Below the pieces are notes generated by a model. That model was not told the DNA's origin. It searched no databases and saw nothing but the letters and a program-made list of their open reading frames with translations. The translations under genes were made by a program, and so were the position numbers. Source: Saprospiraceae bacterium (lineage in GTDB: Bacteria > Bacteroidota > Bacteroidia > Chitinophagales > Saprospiraceae). From it: a DNA stretch of 64,000 nucleotides. Location of the stretch: the NCBI GenBank assembly GCA_016714445.1, contig JADJNF010000008.1, positions 558,001 through 622,000 on the forward strand, in the 5' to 3' direction. Of this stretch, positions 53,944-62,840 are shown in pieces. Positions within the stretch are counted from its first letter, which is position 1. Each line of letters begins with the position of its first letter.

Positions 53944-53982
53944 CAAAGATGATGCTTCTAACATCAGGTTATGTTATACAAT
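53944..53982 (-). promoter_or_regulatory. Conserved promoter architecture, copy 4 (csbD)
   Basis: On the minus strand ATTGTATAACAT (53982-53971), 19 bases, CATCTTTG (53951-53944), 56 bases before the csbD ATG. The -7 octamer is identical to that of the PA2169-family promoter. Confidence 0.6.
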
Positions 53983-54077
53983 TTGAAAAATGGCTTACAT
54001 TATTCACTGCTCAATCGTTTTAGAATGAATACGATAAACGAGCAATCTGTAATAATTTTATAGAATATTGTTGAATA

Positions 54078-57000
54078 TCACATATTTCTTCTATACTTTC
54101 CTCCTACCTCATACAACGCATTGGTGATCTGACCAAGGGTACAATATTTTGCAGTCTCCATCAGTTTGTCAAACAGATTTTCATTGTTGATGGCTGCTTT
54201 TTGCAATGCTGAAAGTGCAATAGATGATAAGTCTTTGTTTTGGTGTTGTACGTTTTCTACGGTCTGTATCTGTGCTACTTTTTCTTCTTCTGTGGCACGT
54301 ATGACTTCTGCCGGTATGATTGTTGGAGAACCTTCTTTAGACAAAAATGTATTGACTCCTACTATAGGAAATTCGCCAGTATGCTTTAAAGTCTCATAGT
54401 ACAGAGATTCTTCCTGTATCTTACTGCGCTGATACATGGTCTCCATCGCACCAAGCACACCTCCTCGCTCCGTAATCCGATCAAACTCTGTCAACACTGC
54501 TTCTTCCACCAGATCTGTAAGTTCTTCAATTATAAATGAGCCCTGCAAAGGATTTTCATTTTTTGACAAACCTAGTTCTTTGTTTATAATAAGCTGTATG
54601 GCCATGGCACGACGTACGCTTTCTTCAGTAGGTGTGGTGATCGCTTCATCATAAGCATTGGTATGCAGAGAGTTGCAGTTATCATAAATGGCGTACAATG
54701 CTTGCAGTGTTGTCCTGATGTCATTAAATGCTATTTCCTGTGCGTGCAGCGAACGTCCGGATGTCTGGATATGGTATTTGAGCATTTGAGACCTGGCATT
54801 TCCTCCATATTTGTATCTCATCGCTTTGGCCCAAATACGCCTTGCAACACGACCTATGACGGCATATTCCGGATCTACTCCATTGCTGAAAAAGAAAGAT
54901 AAATTGGGTGCAAAATCGTCTATGTGCATGCCCCGACTTAAATAATATTCTACAAAAGTAAAACCATTGGAAAGTGTAAAGGCCAGCTGTGAAATCGGAT
55001 TTGCCCCTGCTTCTGCTATGTGATACCCTGATATGGATACTGAATAAAAATTGCGCACATCATGATCAATAAAATATTGCTGTACATCACCCATCAGTCT
55101 CAATGAAAATTCAGTACTGAAGATACATGTATTTTGTGCCTGGTCTTCTTTGAGAATATCTGCCTGGACTGTTCCTCTTACAGAATTCAGCGCTTTTGCT
55201 TTTAGCTCCTGATAAATGTTTGCAGGAAGTATCTCATCCCCTGTGATGCCGAGCAACAAGATTCCCAAACCGTCATTTCCTTCCGGAAGCGCATCTTTGT
55301 ATACCGGTCGCTTTATGCCTTTGTCTTCATATTTTTCTTTCAGTTTTGTTTCTGTCAATCCGAAGAGATCATGGGCTCTAATATATTTTTCGCATTGCTG
55401 GTCTATTGCCGCATTCATAAAAAATGCACAAATAGTGGCCGCTGGACCATTGATTGTCATTGAAACTGACGTAGAAGGATGACACAGATCAAAACCGGAA
55501 TACAGAATTTTGGCATCATCCAGGCAACAAATACTTACCCCTGAATTACCGATTTTTCCATAAATATCAGGTCGGTAATGGGGATCTTCGCCATATAAAG
55601 TAACAGAATCAAATGCCGTAGACAATCTTTTGGCAGGTAAACCTATAGATACATAATGAAATCTTTTGTTGGTACGCTCGGGTCCACCTTCTCCTGCAAA
55701 CATACGGGTCGGATCTTCTCCTTCACGTTTGAACGGAAACACACCAGCAGTATATGGAAACTCGCCAGGAACATTTTCCTGCAGATTCCATATCAATATA
55801 TCTCCCCAGTCTCTGTACTTAGGGAGGCTGATTTTGGGAATTCTGAGATGCGATAACGAAATTGTAAAAGGAATGATCTTTATCTCTTTATCCCTGACTT
55901 TGTAGACATACTCGTCGCCTGAATAATTTTCTTTTTTTGATTCCCATGATTCGATGATACGTTTATTTTCCCCACTGAGGTCATCATATACTCTTTTGTA
56001 TTCCTGGAGTAAAACAGACTTTACCTGCTCATCAGTAATAATATCTGTCGTATTCAGAATGCTGTAAGCTTTTGTAGCAACATTGGATTGTTCACGGGCT
56101 TTACGATCATAATGGCGATTATTTTCTGATATTTCAGACAGGTATCTGACCCTTGATGGTGGTATTATGTATAGTTTTTCACTATCACCGGTTGGTAAAT
56201 CTATTTGCGTTCTTAGATCAGTTCCTGCTTTTTGGTCTATAATGGTTATGAGTTTTTTATACAATTTATTGGTTCCGGGATCATTAAACTGAGAGGCTAT
56301 GGTTCCGTAAACAGGTAATGTTTCAACATCTATATCCCAAAGGTTATGATTTCGCTGATATTGCTTTTTCACATCCCTTAGTGCATCCAATGCTCCTTTT
56401 TTGTCAAACTTATTGATGGCAATAATGTCTGCAAAATCAAGCATATCTATCTTTTCGAGTTGACTTGCTGCGCCATATTCAGGTGTCATGATATACATAG
56501 ATACATCTGAATGATCTACTATCTCAGTGTCTGACTGACCAATACCGGATGTCTCCAGGATGATGAGATCAAATCCAGAAGCTTTAAGGACATTGACTGC
56601 ACCCTGAACATATTTGGAGAGCGCCAGATTAGATTGTCGTGTCGCCAGCGAACGCATATATACTCGGTCATTGTTGATGGCATTCATTCTGATCCGGTCG
56701 CCCAACAATGCGCCACCTGTTTTCCGTTTGGATGGATCTACAGATACAATGGCGATTTTTTTATCTTTAAAATCAAGTAAAAACCTTCTTACCAGTTCAT
56801 CCACCATACTTGACTTACCCGAGCCTCCTGTACCTGTTATACCTAATACCGGGATCTTTTTGGGAGACGGTACAATGTTTTGAAGAACATCATTATACTT
56901 TTCAGGAAAATTCTCCAATGCGGATATCACTCTGGCAATGTGGTGTGGATTTTGATGATTGAGTGACTCCGCTTCCTCATGTAACCGGTCGCCAATCGGA

Positions 57001-57434
57001 AAATCACATTGTCTGAGCAAATCATTGATCATGCCCTGCAAACCCATATGCCTGCCATCATCCGGAGAATAAATCCTGGAAATCCCATAATCATGTAAAT
57101 CCTGAATCTCAGCTGGTAAGATTGTACCTCCGCCGCCACCGAAAATTTTTATATGGCCGCATCCTCTTTCTTTGAGGAGATCATAAATATACTTAAAAAA
57201 CTCATTGTGTCCTCCCTGATAGGAAGTAATGGCTATGCCCTGGACATCTTCCTGAATGGCTGTATCCACTATTTCCAGTGCAGACCGATTGTGTCCGAGA
57301 TGAATAATTTCTGCCCCAGATCGCTGCATGATACGCCTCATAATATTAATAGCAGCATCGTGCCCGTCAAAAAGAGAAGCTGCTGTGACAATTCTGATTT
57401 TATTGGTTGGGTTATATATTTGTTCTTCAGTCAT
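54078..57434 (-). CDS. icmF: Fused acyl-CoA mutase IcmF (B12-binding, G-protein and mutase domains)
   Basis: 1,118 residues, a full-length fusion. Residues about 12-145 form the B12-binding domain ('ASLFDGHDAAINIMRR'). Residues about 194-420 are a MeaB-type chaperone GTPase with Walker A 'GTGGSGKSS' (201-209) and 'NKFDKK'. From about 520 it is a mutase TIM barrel ('GEFPYTAGVFPFKREGEDP', 'GPAATICAFFMNAA', 'GTVQADILKEDQAQNTCIFS'). The active-site region reads 'DQAQNT' where methylmalonyl-CoA mutase has Arg, and Phe in 'AGVFPF' where that enzyme has Tyr. Both point to isobutyryl-CoA mutase (IcmF), interconverting isobutyryl- and n-butyryl-CoA in branched-chain/fatty-acid metabolism. Monocistronic with its own promoter. 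Confidence 0.92.
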   Translation of the reverse strand: MTEEQIYNPTNKIRIVTAASLFDGHDAAINIMRRIMQRSGAEIIHLGHNRSALEIVDTAIQEDVQGIAITSYQGGHNEFFKYIYDLLKERGCGHIKIFGGGGGTILPAEIQDLHDYGISRIYSPDDGRHMGLQGMINDLLRQCDFPIGDRLHEEAESLNHQNPHHIARVISALENFPEKYNDVLQNIVPSPKKIPVLGITGTGGSGKSSMVDELVRRFLLDFKDKKIAIVSVDPSKRKTGGALLGDRIRMNAINNDRVYMRSLATRQSNLALSKYVQGAVNVLKASGFDLIILETSGIGQSDTEIVDHSDVSMYIMTPEYGAASQLEKIDMLDFADIIAINKFDKKGALDALRDVKKQYQRNHNLWDIDVETLPVYGTIASQFNDPGTNKLYKKLITIIDQKAGTDLRTQIDLPTGDSEKLYIIPPSRVRYLSEISENNRHYDRKAREQSNVATKAYSILNTTDIITDEQVKSVLLQEYKRVYDDLSGENKRIIESWESKKENYSGDEYVYKVRDKEIKIIPFTISLSHLRIPKISLPKYRDWGDILIWNLQENVPGEFPYTAGVFPFKREGEDPTRMFAGEGGPERTNKRFHYVSIGLPAKRLSTAFDSVTLYGEDPHYRPDIYGKIGNSGVSICCLDDAKILYSGFDLCHPSTSVSMTINGPAATICAFFMNAAIDQQCEKYIRAHDLFGLTETKLKEKYEDKGIKRPVYKDALPEGNDGLGILLLGITGDEILPANIYQELKAKALNSVRGTVQADILKEDQAQNTCIFSTEFSLRLMGDVQQYFIDHDVRNFYSVSISGYHIAEAGANPISQLAFTLSNGFTFVEYYLSRGMHIDDFAPNLSFFFSNGVDPEYAVIGRVARRIWAKAMRYKYGGNARSQMLKYHIQTSGRSLHAQEIAFNDIRTTLQALYAIYDNCNSLHTNAYDEAITTPTEESVRRAMAIQLIINKELGLSKNENPLQGSFIIEELTDLVEEAVLTEFDRITERGGVLGAMETMYQRSKIQEESLYYETLKHTGEFPIVGVNTFLSKEGSPTIIPAEVIRATEEEKVAQIQTVENVQHQNKDLSSIALSALQKAAINNENLFDKLMETAKYCTLGQITNALYEVGGKYRRNM

Positions 57435-57479
57435 CTATGGTTAGGTTTTGGTCGGTCAGAGTAATACTTAAAGGTGATG

Positions 57480-57510
57480 CAAAGTTAAACAAATTTCAGT
57501 AGCTTTGAAA
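57480..57510 (-). promoter_or_regulatory. Promoter of icmF: TTTC, 19 bases, TAACTTTG
   Basis: On the minus strand TTTC (57510-57507) and TAACTTTG (57487-57480) are 19 bases apart, 45 bases before the ATG at 57434. The -7 box is perfect and the -33 box is one base off. Confidence 0.55.
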
Positions 57511-57627
57511 ATGACCAAAACATCATCCTCATTGTTGAAATTGTTCGTTGCTAAACACAAATTAATCATCTTATACTTGACATACTTTGTCTTGCAAAAG
57601 TATAGAATCCATTATTTTTAGATTTAG

Positions 57628-58767
57628 TCAGAATGACACCCCGGATACCAAACCCATATATTGAGCTATTTCAACATGTGACTTTAGCAATATACCCAAA
57701 TATGGTCGCAACCGCCAATGATCAGGAAATGGATATACATTGATATTTAGCTTGATATAATATGGTGTGGTATTTTCTCTCAACTCCGGATACGGTAAAT
57801 AATATCCTGATTGAGCTCTGAAAACAACTTTTCCAAAGGCAAGATCTGCGGCCAGATAAGAAGCTATTTTCGTTGCTTTCTGCTTCGCTTCATCTGCTGG
57901 TATAAAGTCCTGATAATAAAATTGATATACACTTTGATTATACTCATATTCACCACCTAAAATGATCTTCAAAAACGGTGAAATGGAATAAGATAATCCG
58001 ACATTCATAAAATAAGAGCCATATTTTGGCCCACCTGTAAAACTATATTCAGAAATACCGTATCCAGCTAAAAAATCCCCTCCCCACCTGCGCTTTAAAA
58101 TAACAGTGTCCCCGCTTTTTTCTAATGTATCAGATAGGAATTTATTTCCTTCTCTTTTATCTGATTTTCCCTCAAAACTTTGAATTACACCAAAAGTTAA
58201 ACCTGCTGTATTAATGCCTCTATTAGGGGATGCAGTTCTGGCATTTGAAAAGTGGGTAAAATGTCCTCCAACAGCGATATGAAAATTTTTATAAACTTGT
58301 CTTTCTATAGACAATGCAAATTGAGTAACATTATTCCAATGTGATCCTATTGCATTATTGAGTGGGTTACTAATTTTGTCGTACTTTTTATTTAAATAGG
58401 CTCCACCAAAGCCAACATGAAAGTTAATATCTATAGTTTTTACCTTTGTCAGTTTAAAGCGAACCGAAGGAATACATCCAAATGCCTTGCCTAATATGTC
58501 ATCATTGCCAAAATGCATATACAGCATATTCAATTCTATGGTTGGTCGATTCCAGTACCTTTGCCAGTGTTTTGAACCATTCAGATGAAAATTCAGACTT
58601 GACTGCCACAATTGAGAATATGCTGGTGCTTCAAATGTACTTTTTTTGGCGTGTTTAATAAATTTTGTTGGTGCGTACAATATATTGAATGAATAAGATT
58701 GACCCAGTATCGAACAACAAAACAACCATTGAAAAATCAGTCCTAAACAATACCTCCTACGACCCAT
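57628..58767 (-). CDS. PagL-like lipid A deacylase / acyloxyacyl hydrolase family protein
   Basis: 379 residues. Signal peptide 'GLIFQWLFCCSILGQS'. The 'GGHFTHFSNARTASPNRGIN' segment contains the PagL His-x-Ser pair (H172, S174) and the following N-x-G-x-N of this family. The rest alternates beta-strands of an outer-membrane barrel ('GSYFMNVGLSYSISPFLKI', 'YIKLNINVYPFPDHWRL') and ends in 'GLVSGVSF'. The third catalytic residue (Glu) cannot be assigned by eye. Family members remove 3-O-acyl chains from lipid A; many Bacteroidota relatives are annotated only as acyloxyacyl hydrolase. It overlaps the hutH 3' end by 25 bases in another frame, so translation is probably coupled. Confidence 0.8.
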   Translation of the reverse strand: MGRRRYCLGLIFQWLFCCSILGQSYSFNILYAPTKFIKHAKKSTFEAPAYSQLWQSSLNFHLNGSKHWQRYWNRPTIELNMLYMHFGNDDILGKAFGCIPSVRFKLTKVKTIDINFHVGFGGAYLNKKYDKISNPLNNAIGSHWNNVTQFALSIERQVYKNFHIAVGGHFTHFSNARTASPNRGINTAGLTFGVIQSFEGKSDKREGNKFLSDTLEKSGDTVILKRRWGGDFLAGYGISEYSFTGGPKYGSYFMNVGLSYSISPFLKIILGGEYEYNQSVYQFYYQDFIPADEAKQKATKIASYLAADLAFGKVVFRAQSGYYLPYPELRENTTPYYIKLNINVYPFPDHWRLRPYLGILLKSHVEIAQYMGLVSGVSF

Positions 58768-60239
58768 TCATTGATAAGTTTTTCTGATTTTTTAAGGTCG
58801 TCATGCATCAGTCTGTCTTCTTCCAGAAATTCAATTTTTTGACGTAATGCCGCAAATATATCTTCAAGTGCTTCCGATGATTTTACCGGTCTTCTGAACT
58901 CCAGTGCTTGCCCAGCGGTCATAAGTTCAATGGCTAGGAGTGATTTTAGATTCTGAAGTACCCGATATGCCTTGGTCGCTGCATTTGCTGCCATGGAAAC
59001 ATGATCTTCCTGACCTTTACTTGATACGATAGAATCTATGGAAGCAGGCGTACAATATTGTTTATTTTGACTTACTATGGACGCTGCCGTATATTGTGCG
59101 ATCATAAAACCTGAATCCAATCCAGGATATTTGGTCAGAAAAGCAGGAAGTCCTCTGTCACCATTAATGAGCTGATATACTCTACGCTCTGATATACTAC
59201 CCAACTCTGCCATAGCTATAGCTAAATAATCGAGGACCAATGCCAGAGGTTGTGCGTGAAAATTACCACCTGAAAGGATCTTGTCTTCTTCGTGAAAGAC
59301 ATTAGGATTGTCTGTAACAGAATTTATTTCAGTATTGACTACTTCTTCCGCATGAAGTATAGCCTGATAACTGGCTCCATGCACTTGTGGTACACATCTG
59401 AATGAATACGGATCCTGAATACTAAGTTTCTGAAGATTTCTTATATCACTATCGGCCAAATAACCATATATTTCTTTTGCTGTCATCAACTGACCTTTAT
59501 GTGGTCTGATTTCATGGAGCAGCCGATCAAATGGCGAAATATCACAAACAAATGCATCCATAGATAATGCCGCAATCTTGTTGGCCAAATGAAAAATACT
59601 TTTTGCTTCAGCAACAATGACTGACGCATATGCCAGCGAAAACTGAGTGCCATTGAGCAAAGCGAGTCCTTCCTTGGATTTCAGAGTAAGATGAGATATC
59701 TTTTTTTGTGCCAATGCTGATCCACTGTCTGTTATTTCATCATCAATATATACTTTTCCAACTCCAAGAAGTGGTAAGCTTAGATGTGCCAAGGGAGCAA
59801 GATCCCCCGATGCTCCCAGTGATCCCATCTGATAAATGACCGGGATAATGTCAGCATTGTACAATTCTATCAGTTTTTCAACCAACTCCGGTCTTACCCC
59901 GGAGTTGCCATGAGATAAATTGATTATTTTAAGCAATAAAATAAGTCTGCAGATATCTTCAGGTACAATTTCTCCCATACCGCAAGCATGAGAAAGTACC
60001 AGATTTTCCTGCAATTTTTCAAGGTTTGCATCAGAAATTTTAACATTACATAAGGAACCAAAACCAGTGTTGATACCATAAATTACTGCGCCCGGATCAT
60101 CAATTTTTGATTCAAGATAATGTCTGTTGTCTTGAATACGATTTCTGATGTCTTTGCTCAACAATAACTTTCTACCACTCTTTAAAAGCAAATAAAGTTC
60201 ATTAATATTAAGACCGCTACCGTCGATGATAAAATCCAT
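58743..60239 (-). CDS. hutH: Histidine ammonia-lyase
   Basis: 498 residues from the ATG at 60239 (MDFIIDGSGLNI); a longer frame to 60293 is not needed. The MIO cofactor triad Ala143-Ser144-Gly145 lies in 'GSLGASGDLAPL'. Tyr54 is in 'VIYGINTGFGSL', and the 'LSHACG' motif carries Ser83-His84, typical of histidine-specific lyases rather than tyrosine lyases. 'GNFHAQPLALVLDY' and 'QYTAASIVSQNKQ' are also conserved. It catalyses L-histidine to urocanate plus ammonia. No other hut genes are adjacent, so in this genome the pathway is scattered or partial. A PagL-like gene follows with a 25-base overlap. Confidence 0.93.
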   Translation of the reverse strand: MDFIIDGSGLNINELYLLLKSGRKLLLSKDIRNRIQDNRHYLESKIDDPGAVIYGINTGFGSLCNVKISDANLEKLQENLVLSHACGMGEIVPEDICRLILLLKIINLSHGNSGVRPELVEKLIELYNADIIPVIYQMGSLGASGDLAPLAHLSLPLLGVGKVYIDDEITDSGSALAQKKISHLTLKSKEGLALLNGTQFSLAYASVIVAEAKSIFHLANKIAALSMDAFVCDISPFDRLLHEIRPHKGQLMTAKEIYGYLADSDIRNLQKLSIQDPYSFRCVPQVHGASYQAILHAEEVVNTEINSVTDNPNVFHEEDKILSGGNFHAQPLALVLDYLAIAMAELGSISERRVYQLINGDRGLPAFLTKYPGLDSGFMIAQYTAASIVSQNKQYCTPASIDSIVSSKGQEDHVSMAANAATKAYRVLQNLKSLLAIELMTAGQALEFRRPVKSSEALEDIFAALRQKIEFLEEDRLMHDDLKKSEKLINEWVVGGIV

Positions 60240-60269
60240 ATTTATACAAAGCTTTAATAATCCAGGACG

Positions 60270-60277
60270 CAAAGTTA
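60270..60277 (-). promoter_or_regulatory. Candidate -7 element of hutH (TAACTTTG)
   Basis: A perfect TAnnTTTG box on the minus strand, 30 bases before the ATG at 60239. No clear -33 element. Confidence 0.5.
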
Positions 60278-60627
60278 GTAAAATAAACCCCAATAATGCA
60301 CAACTGCCTTATGATGATAAATAGACCATATTATCTGTGCAGCATCTCATCAGAGTGCTAGCCCAGCGAGTATAAATTTGAAAAATAAAATAAAAAATTA
60401 ACTTTCAAACAAAGTATACCTATAAATAAATGCTGTTGACAATACCAAAAATAAATAATCCGTCGTTAAACTATAGTTAAAAAAGTATGAGAAAGTGTGG
60501 TTAAAATTAATATATACTATTGACAATCAGTAGCATATAATTCTATAACATTAATTTAACACAAGACTTCCAGTAACTTTTAAATCGATGTGCTTGTCTT
60601 AAGTATAGATAGATTGCAAGAAAATTG

Positions 60628-60635
60628 TAATTTTG
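60628..60635 (+). promoter_or_regulatory. Candidate -7 element of the ompH pair (TAATTTTG)
   Basis: TAATTTTG fits TAnnTTTG and lies 34 bases before the ATG at 60670. A -33 box is not evident. Confidence 0.4.
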
Positions 60636-60669
60636 GCAAATTTTTTTAAACCATAATAATTCAATAAAA

Positions 60670-61188
60670 ATGAACACAAAAAGAATCATCATTGGGTTTT
60701 CCTTAGTTTTGGGCTTACTGGTCAATATTGAAGCGCAAAAAATAGCCATTGTAGATATAAATGAAGTGCTTTCTTCATTGCCGGAATATCAAAACGCTCA
60801 AACTGAATTAGATCGAATCGCTGCAGAATGGAGACAGGAAATAGCTCAGGAGTTTGATAAAGTAAAAAGTATGTACAACAAATTTCAAGCGGAGCAAGTC
60901 TTACTGAGCGCAGATGACAAAACTAAAAAGGAAGATGAAATTGTAAAAAAAGAATCCGAAGTGAGAGAGCTCCAGAAAACTAAATTCGGTCCAGATGGCG
61001 CACTTTTCAAAAAGAGACAGGAAATGGTATCCCCAATTCAGGACAAAGTATTCGGCGCAATAGAGTCATATGCGGCAGACAGAGGTTTTGACATTATTTT
61101 TGACAAAGGCGGAGCTACCGGTCTATTGTTTACCAATCCTGAATATGATAAAACCGCCGACTTAAAGAAGAGACTAAACATCAAATAA
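60670..61188 (+). CDS. OmpH/Skp-family periplasmic chaperone 1
   Basis: 172 residues. Signal peptide 'IIIGFSLVLGLLVNIEAQ', then the Skp opening 'KIAIVDINEVLSSLPEYQNA', a long charged coiled-coil hairpin (about 45-110) and a C-terminal beta part ('RGFDIIFDKGGATGLLFTNP', 'DLKKRLNIK'). Skp holds unfolded outer-membrane proteins in the periplasm, which fits a genome rich in barrels and T9SS cargo. It is the first of two tandem paralogues 22 bases apart. Bacteroidota often carry such pairs. Confidence 0.92.
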   Translation: MNTKRIIIGFSLVLGLLVNIEAQKIAIVDINEVLSSLPEYQNAQTELDRIAAEWRQEIAQEFDKVKSMYNKFQAEQVLLSADDKTKKEDEIVKKESEVRELQKTKFGPDGALFKKRQEMVSPIQDKVFGAIESYAADRGFDIIFDKGGATGLLFTNPEYDKTADLKKRLNIK

Positions 61189-61210
61189 TTCATAATTCAC
61201 AAAACAAACC

Positions 61211-61738
61211 ATGAACAACTTTAATAAAATGAACAAATTATTTTCCCTTATTTTCGTAGTATTTTCAGTAGTATTTAGTGCCGCAGGTCAAAAATTCGGA
61301 TTTATAAACTCTCAGGAAATCCTGACGTCTTTACCGGAAGTAAAACAAGCCAACTCAGACATCGAAGTCATGAAAACAATGTTTCAGAAAAAAGGGGAAG
61401 AAATGGTGAAAGATCTTCAGACAAAATACGGAGATTTGCAAAAAAAACAAACCAGTGGTGAATTGGCTCCGGTTGAAATCGAAAAACAAGCGGCGCTATT
61501 AAAGCTGGAAGAAGCAAAGTTGGGCGAATTTGAAAAAACCAGCCAACAAAAGATATATGAAAAAAGTGAGGAGTTATTAAAACCTATTCAGGATAAGGTA
61601 AATAATGCCATCAAGGATGTAGCTGCTGAAAATGGTTTTCTTTACATTTTTGACTCGGGTATAGGTGTTGTATTATATGCAGATCCTGCAGCTGATGCCA
61701 CCAAACTGGTAAAAGCAAAATTAGGCGTAGTTAAATAA
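61211..61738 (+). CDS. OmpH/Skp-family periplasmic chaperone 2
   Basis: 175 residues. The start may be the ATG at 61211 or at 61229 (MNKLFSLIFVVFSVVFSAAG). The same architecture as its neighbour is seen: 'KFGFINSQEILTSLPEVKQA', a coiled-coil arm rich in Lys/Glu, then 'AENGFLYIFDSGIGVVLYAD' and 'TKLVKAKLGV'. It is co-transcribed with the first copy and clearly related, but diverged enough for a different client range. Followed by a perfect 15-base inverted repeat. Confidence 0.92.
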   Translation: MNNFNKMNKLFSLIFVVFSVVFSAAGQKFGFINSQEILTSLPEVKQANSDIEVMKTMFQKKGEEMVKDLQTKYGDLQKKQTSGELAPVEIEKQAALLKLEEAKLGEFEKTSQQKIYEKSEELLKPIQDKVNNAIKDVAAENGFLYIFDSGIGVVLYADPAADATKLVKAKLGVVK

Positions 61739-61783
61739 CTGTAGAAATCAAACATGAATCCATTTATTATAATATGGATTTAG

Positions 61784-61823
61784 TAAATGGCGTTAAAAAC
61801 TGTACTGGTTTTAACGCCATTTA
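61784..61823. terminator. Perfect 15-bp inverted repeat after the ompH pair
   Basis: TAAATGGCGTTAAAA (61784-61798) and TTTTAACGCCATTTA (61809-61823) pair perfectly around a 10-base loop. There is no T run after it, so it could be a structured terminator or a transcript-stabilising hairpin. Confidence 0.55.
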
Positions 61824-61954
61824 TACTCAAAATAAATTGGTTTGCGAAAATTTATTTACACAATGTATTGATTTTGAGTATTATGAAGACATAATTTTTC
61901 TTAAAGAAAATTATCGTCATTATATCTTTTTATCATCAATTAATTTTATTTACT

Positions 61955-62800
61955 GTGAGCCCTTTGTTTCATAAAAATCGTTCTCCAATAGGTATATTTG
62001 ATAGTGGTTATGGAGGACTTACTATTTTTAAAGAAATAATAAAGCAACTTCCTCAGTACGATTATATTTACATGGGAGACAATGCCAGAGCCCCTTATGG
62101 TACCCGTAGTTTTGATACCGTGTATAAATACACCCTCCAATGCGTAAAGTGGTTTTTTGATAATGGATGTCCATTAGTGATTTTGGCTTGCAATACAGCA
62201 TCAGCTAAAGCACTAAGAAATATCCAACAATTAGATCTTAAACACATTACCAGCCCAGACCATAGAGTCTTAGGCGTCATTCGGCCTACTTCAGAAATCA
62301 TAGGAAAATACACTTCCACCCAACATGTAGGATTGCTTGCCACAAGTGGAACTGTAGCTTCTGAGTCATACCTCATAGAAATTAAAAAATTCTGGCCGGA
62401 AATTCAACTTTTCCAGCAGGCTTGTCCTATGTGGGTTCCTCTTATTGAAAACAACGAATATAACACTGCCGGGGCACGATATTTTTTTAAAAAAGATCTG
62501 GACGCTTTATTTCTCCAATCCACTAAGATTGATACCATATTGCTAGGATGTACACATTATCCCGTATTGAATGATATTTTGAAGGAGCTGATACCTGATT
62601 CTGTAAAACTTATCAGTCAGGACACTATCATTGCAGAAAGCCTGGTTGATTATTTGAAAAGGCACCAAAATTTGGATGAAAAAATTTCAAAAAGTGGCTC
62701 TGTCCGTTTTTTTACTACAGGCAACGATACAGATTTTAATACACATGCACCTTTATTTTTTGGACAAGGTGTCAAAAGTGAACATATTGATCTGGGTTGA
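61955..62800 (+). CDS. murI: Glutamate racemase
   Basis: 281 residues from a GTG start (MSPLFHKNRSPIGIFDSGYG). It makes D-glutamate for peptidoglycan from L-glutamate. 'GIFDSGYGGLT' is the substrate loop (D16, S17). The two catalytic Cys are C79 ('LACNTASAKAL') and C199 ('LLGCTHYPVL'). 'YMGDNARAPYGTRS' is also conserved, and the length is typical. No Shine-Dalgarno is evident, as is usual in this phylum. It converges on metF. Confidence 0.93.
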   Translation: MSPLFHKNRSPIGIFDSGYGGLTIFKEIIKQLPQYDYIYMGDNARAPYGTRSFDTVYKYTLQCVKWFFDNGCPLVILACNTASAKALRNIQQLDLKHITSPDHRVLGVIRPTSEIIGKYTSTQHVGLLATSGTVASESYLIEIKKFWPEIQLFQQACPMWVPLIENNEYNTAGARYFFKKDLDALFLQSTKIDTILLGCTHYPVLNDILKELIPDSVKLISQDTIIAESLVDYLKRHQNLDEKISKSGSVRFFTTGNDTDFNTHAPLFFGQGVKSEHIDLG

Positions 62801-62840
62801 TAGAAAAAGATAAGTTATATACTTTGCGGTAACAATTTTT

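Larger units (their letters stand above)
60240..60669. other. Divergent promoter region hutH / ompH
   Basis: 430 AT-rich bases with -7 boxes for both directions (60270-60277 minus, 60628-60635 plus). No ORF or RNA gene recognised. Confidence 0.55.

Noticed and set aside
54078..57434. Identification as methylmalonyl-CoA mutase
   Set aside because: The three-domain fusion and the Phe/Gln active-site positions fit IcmF; methylmalonyl-CoA mutase would have Tyr/Arg there.
58743..60239. Identification as tyrosine ammonia-lyase or aminomutase
   Set aside because: The Ser-His pair in LSHACG favours histidine ammonia-lyase.
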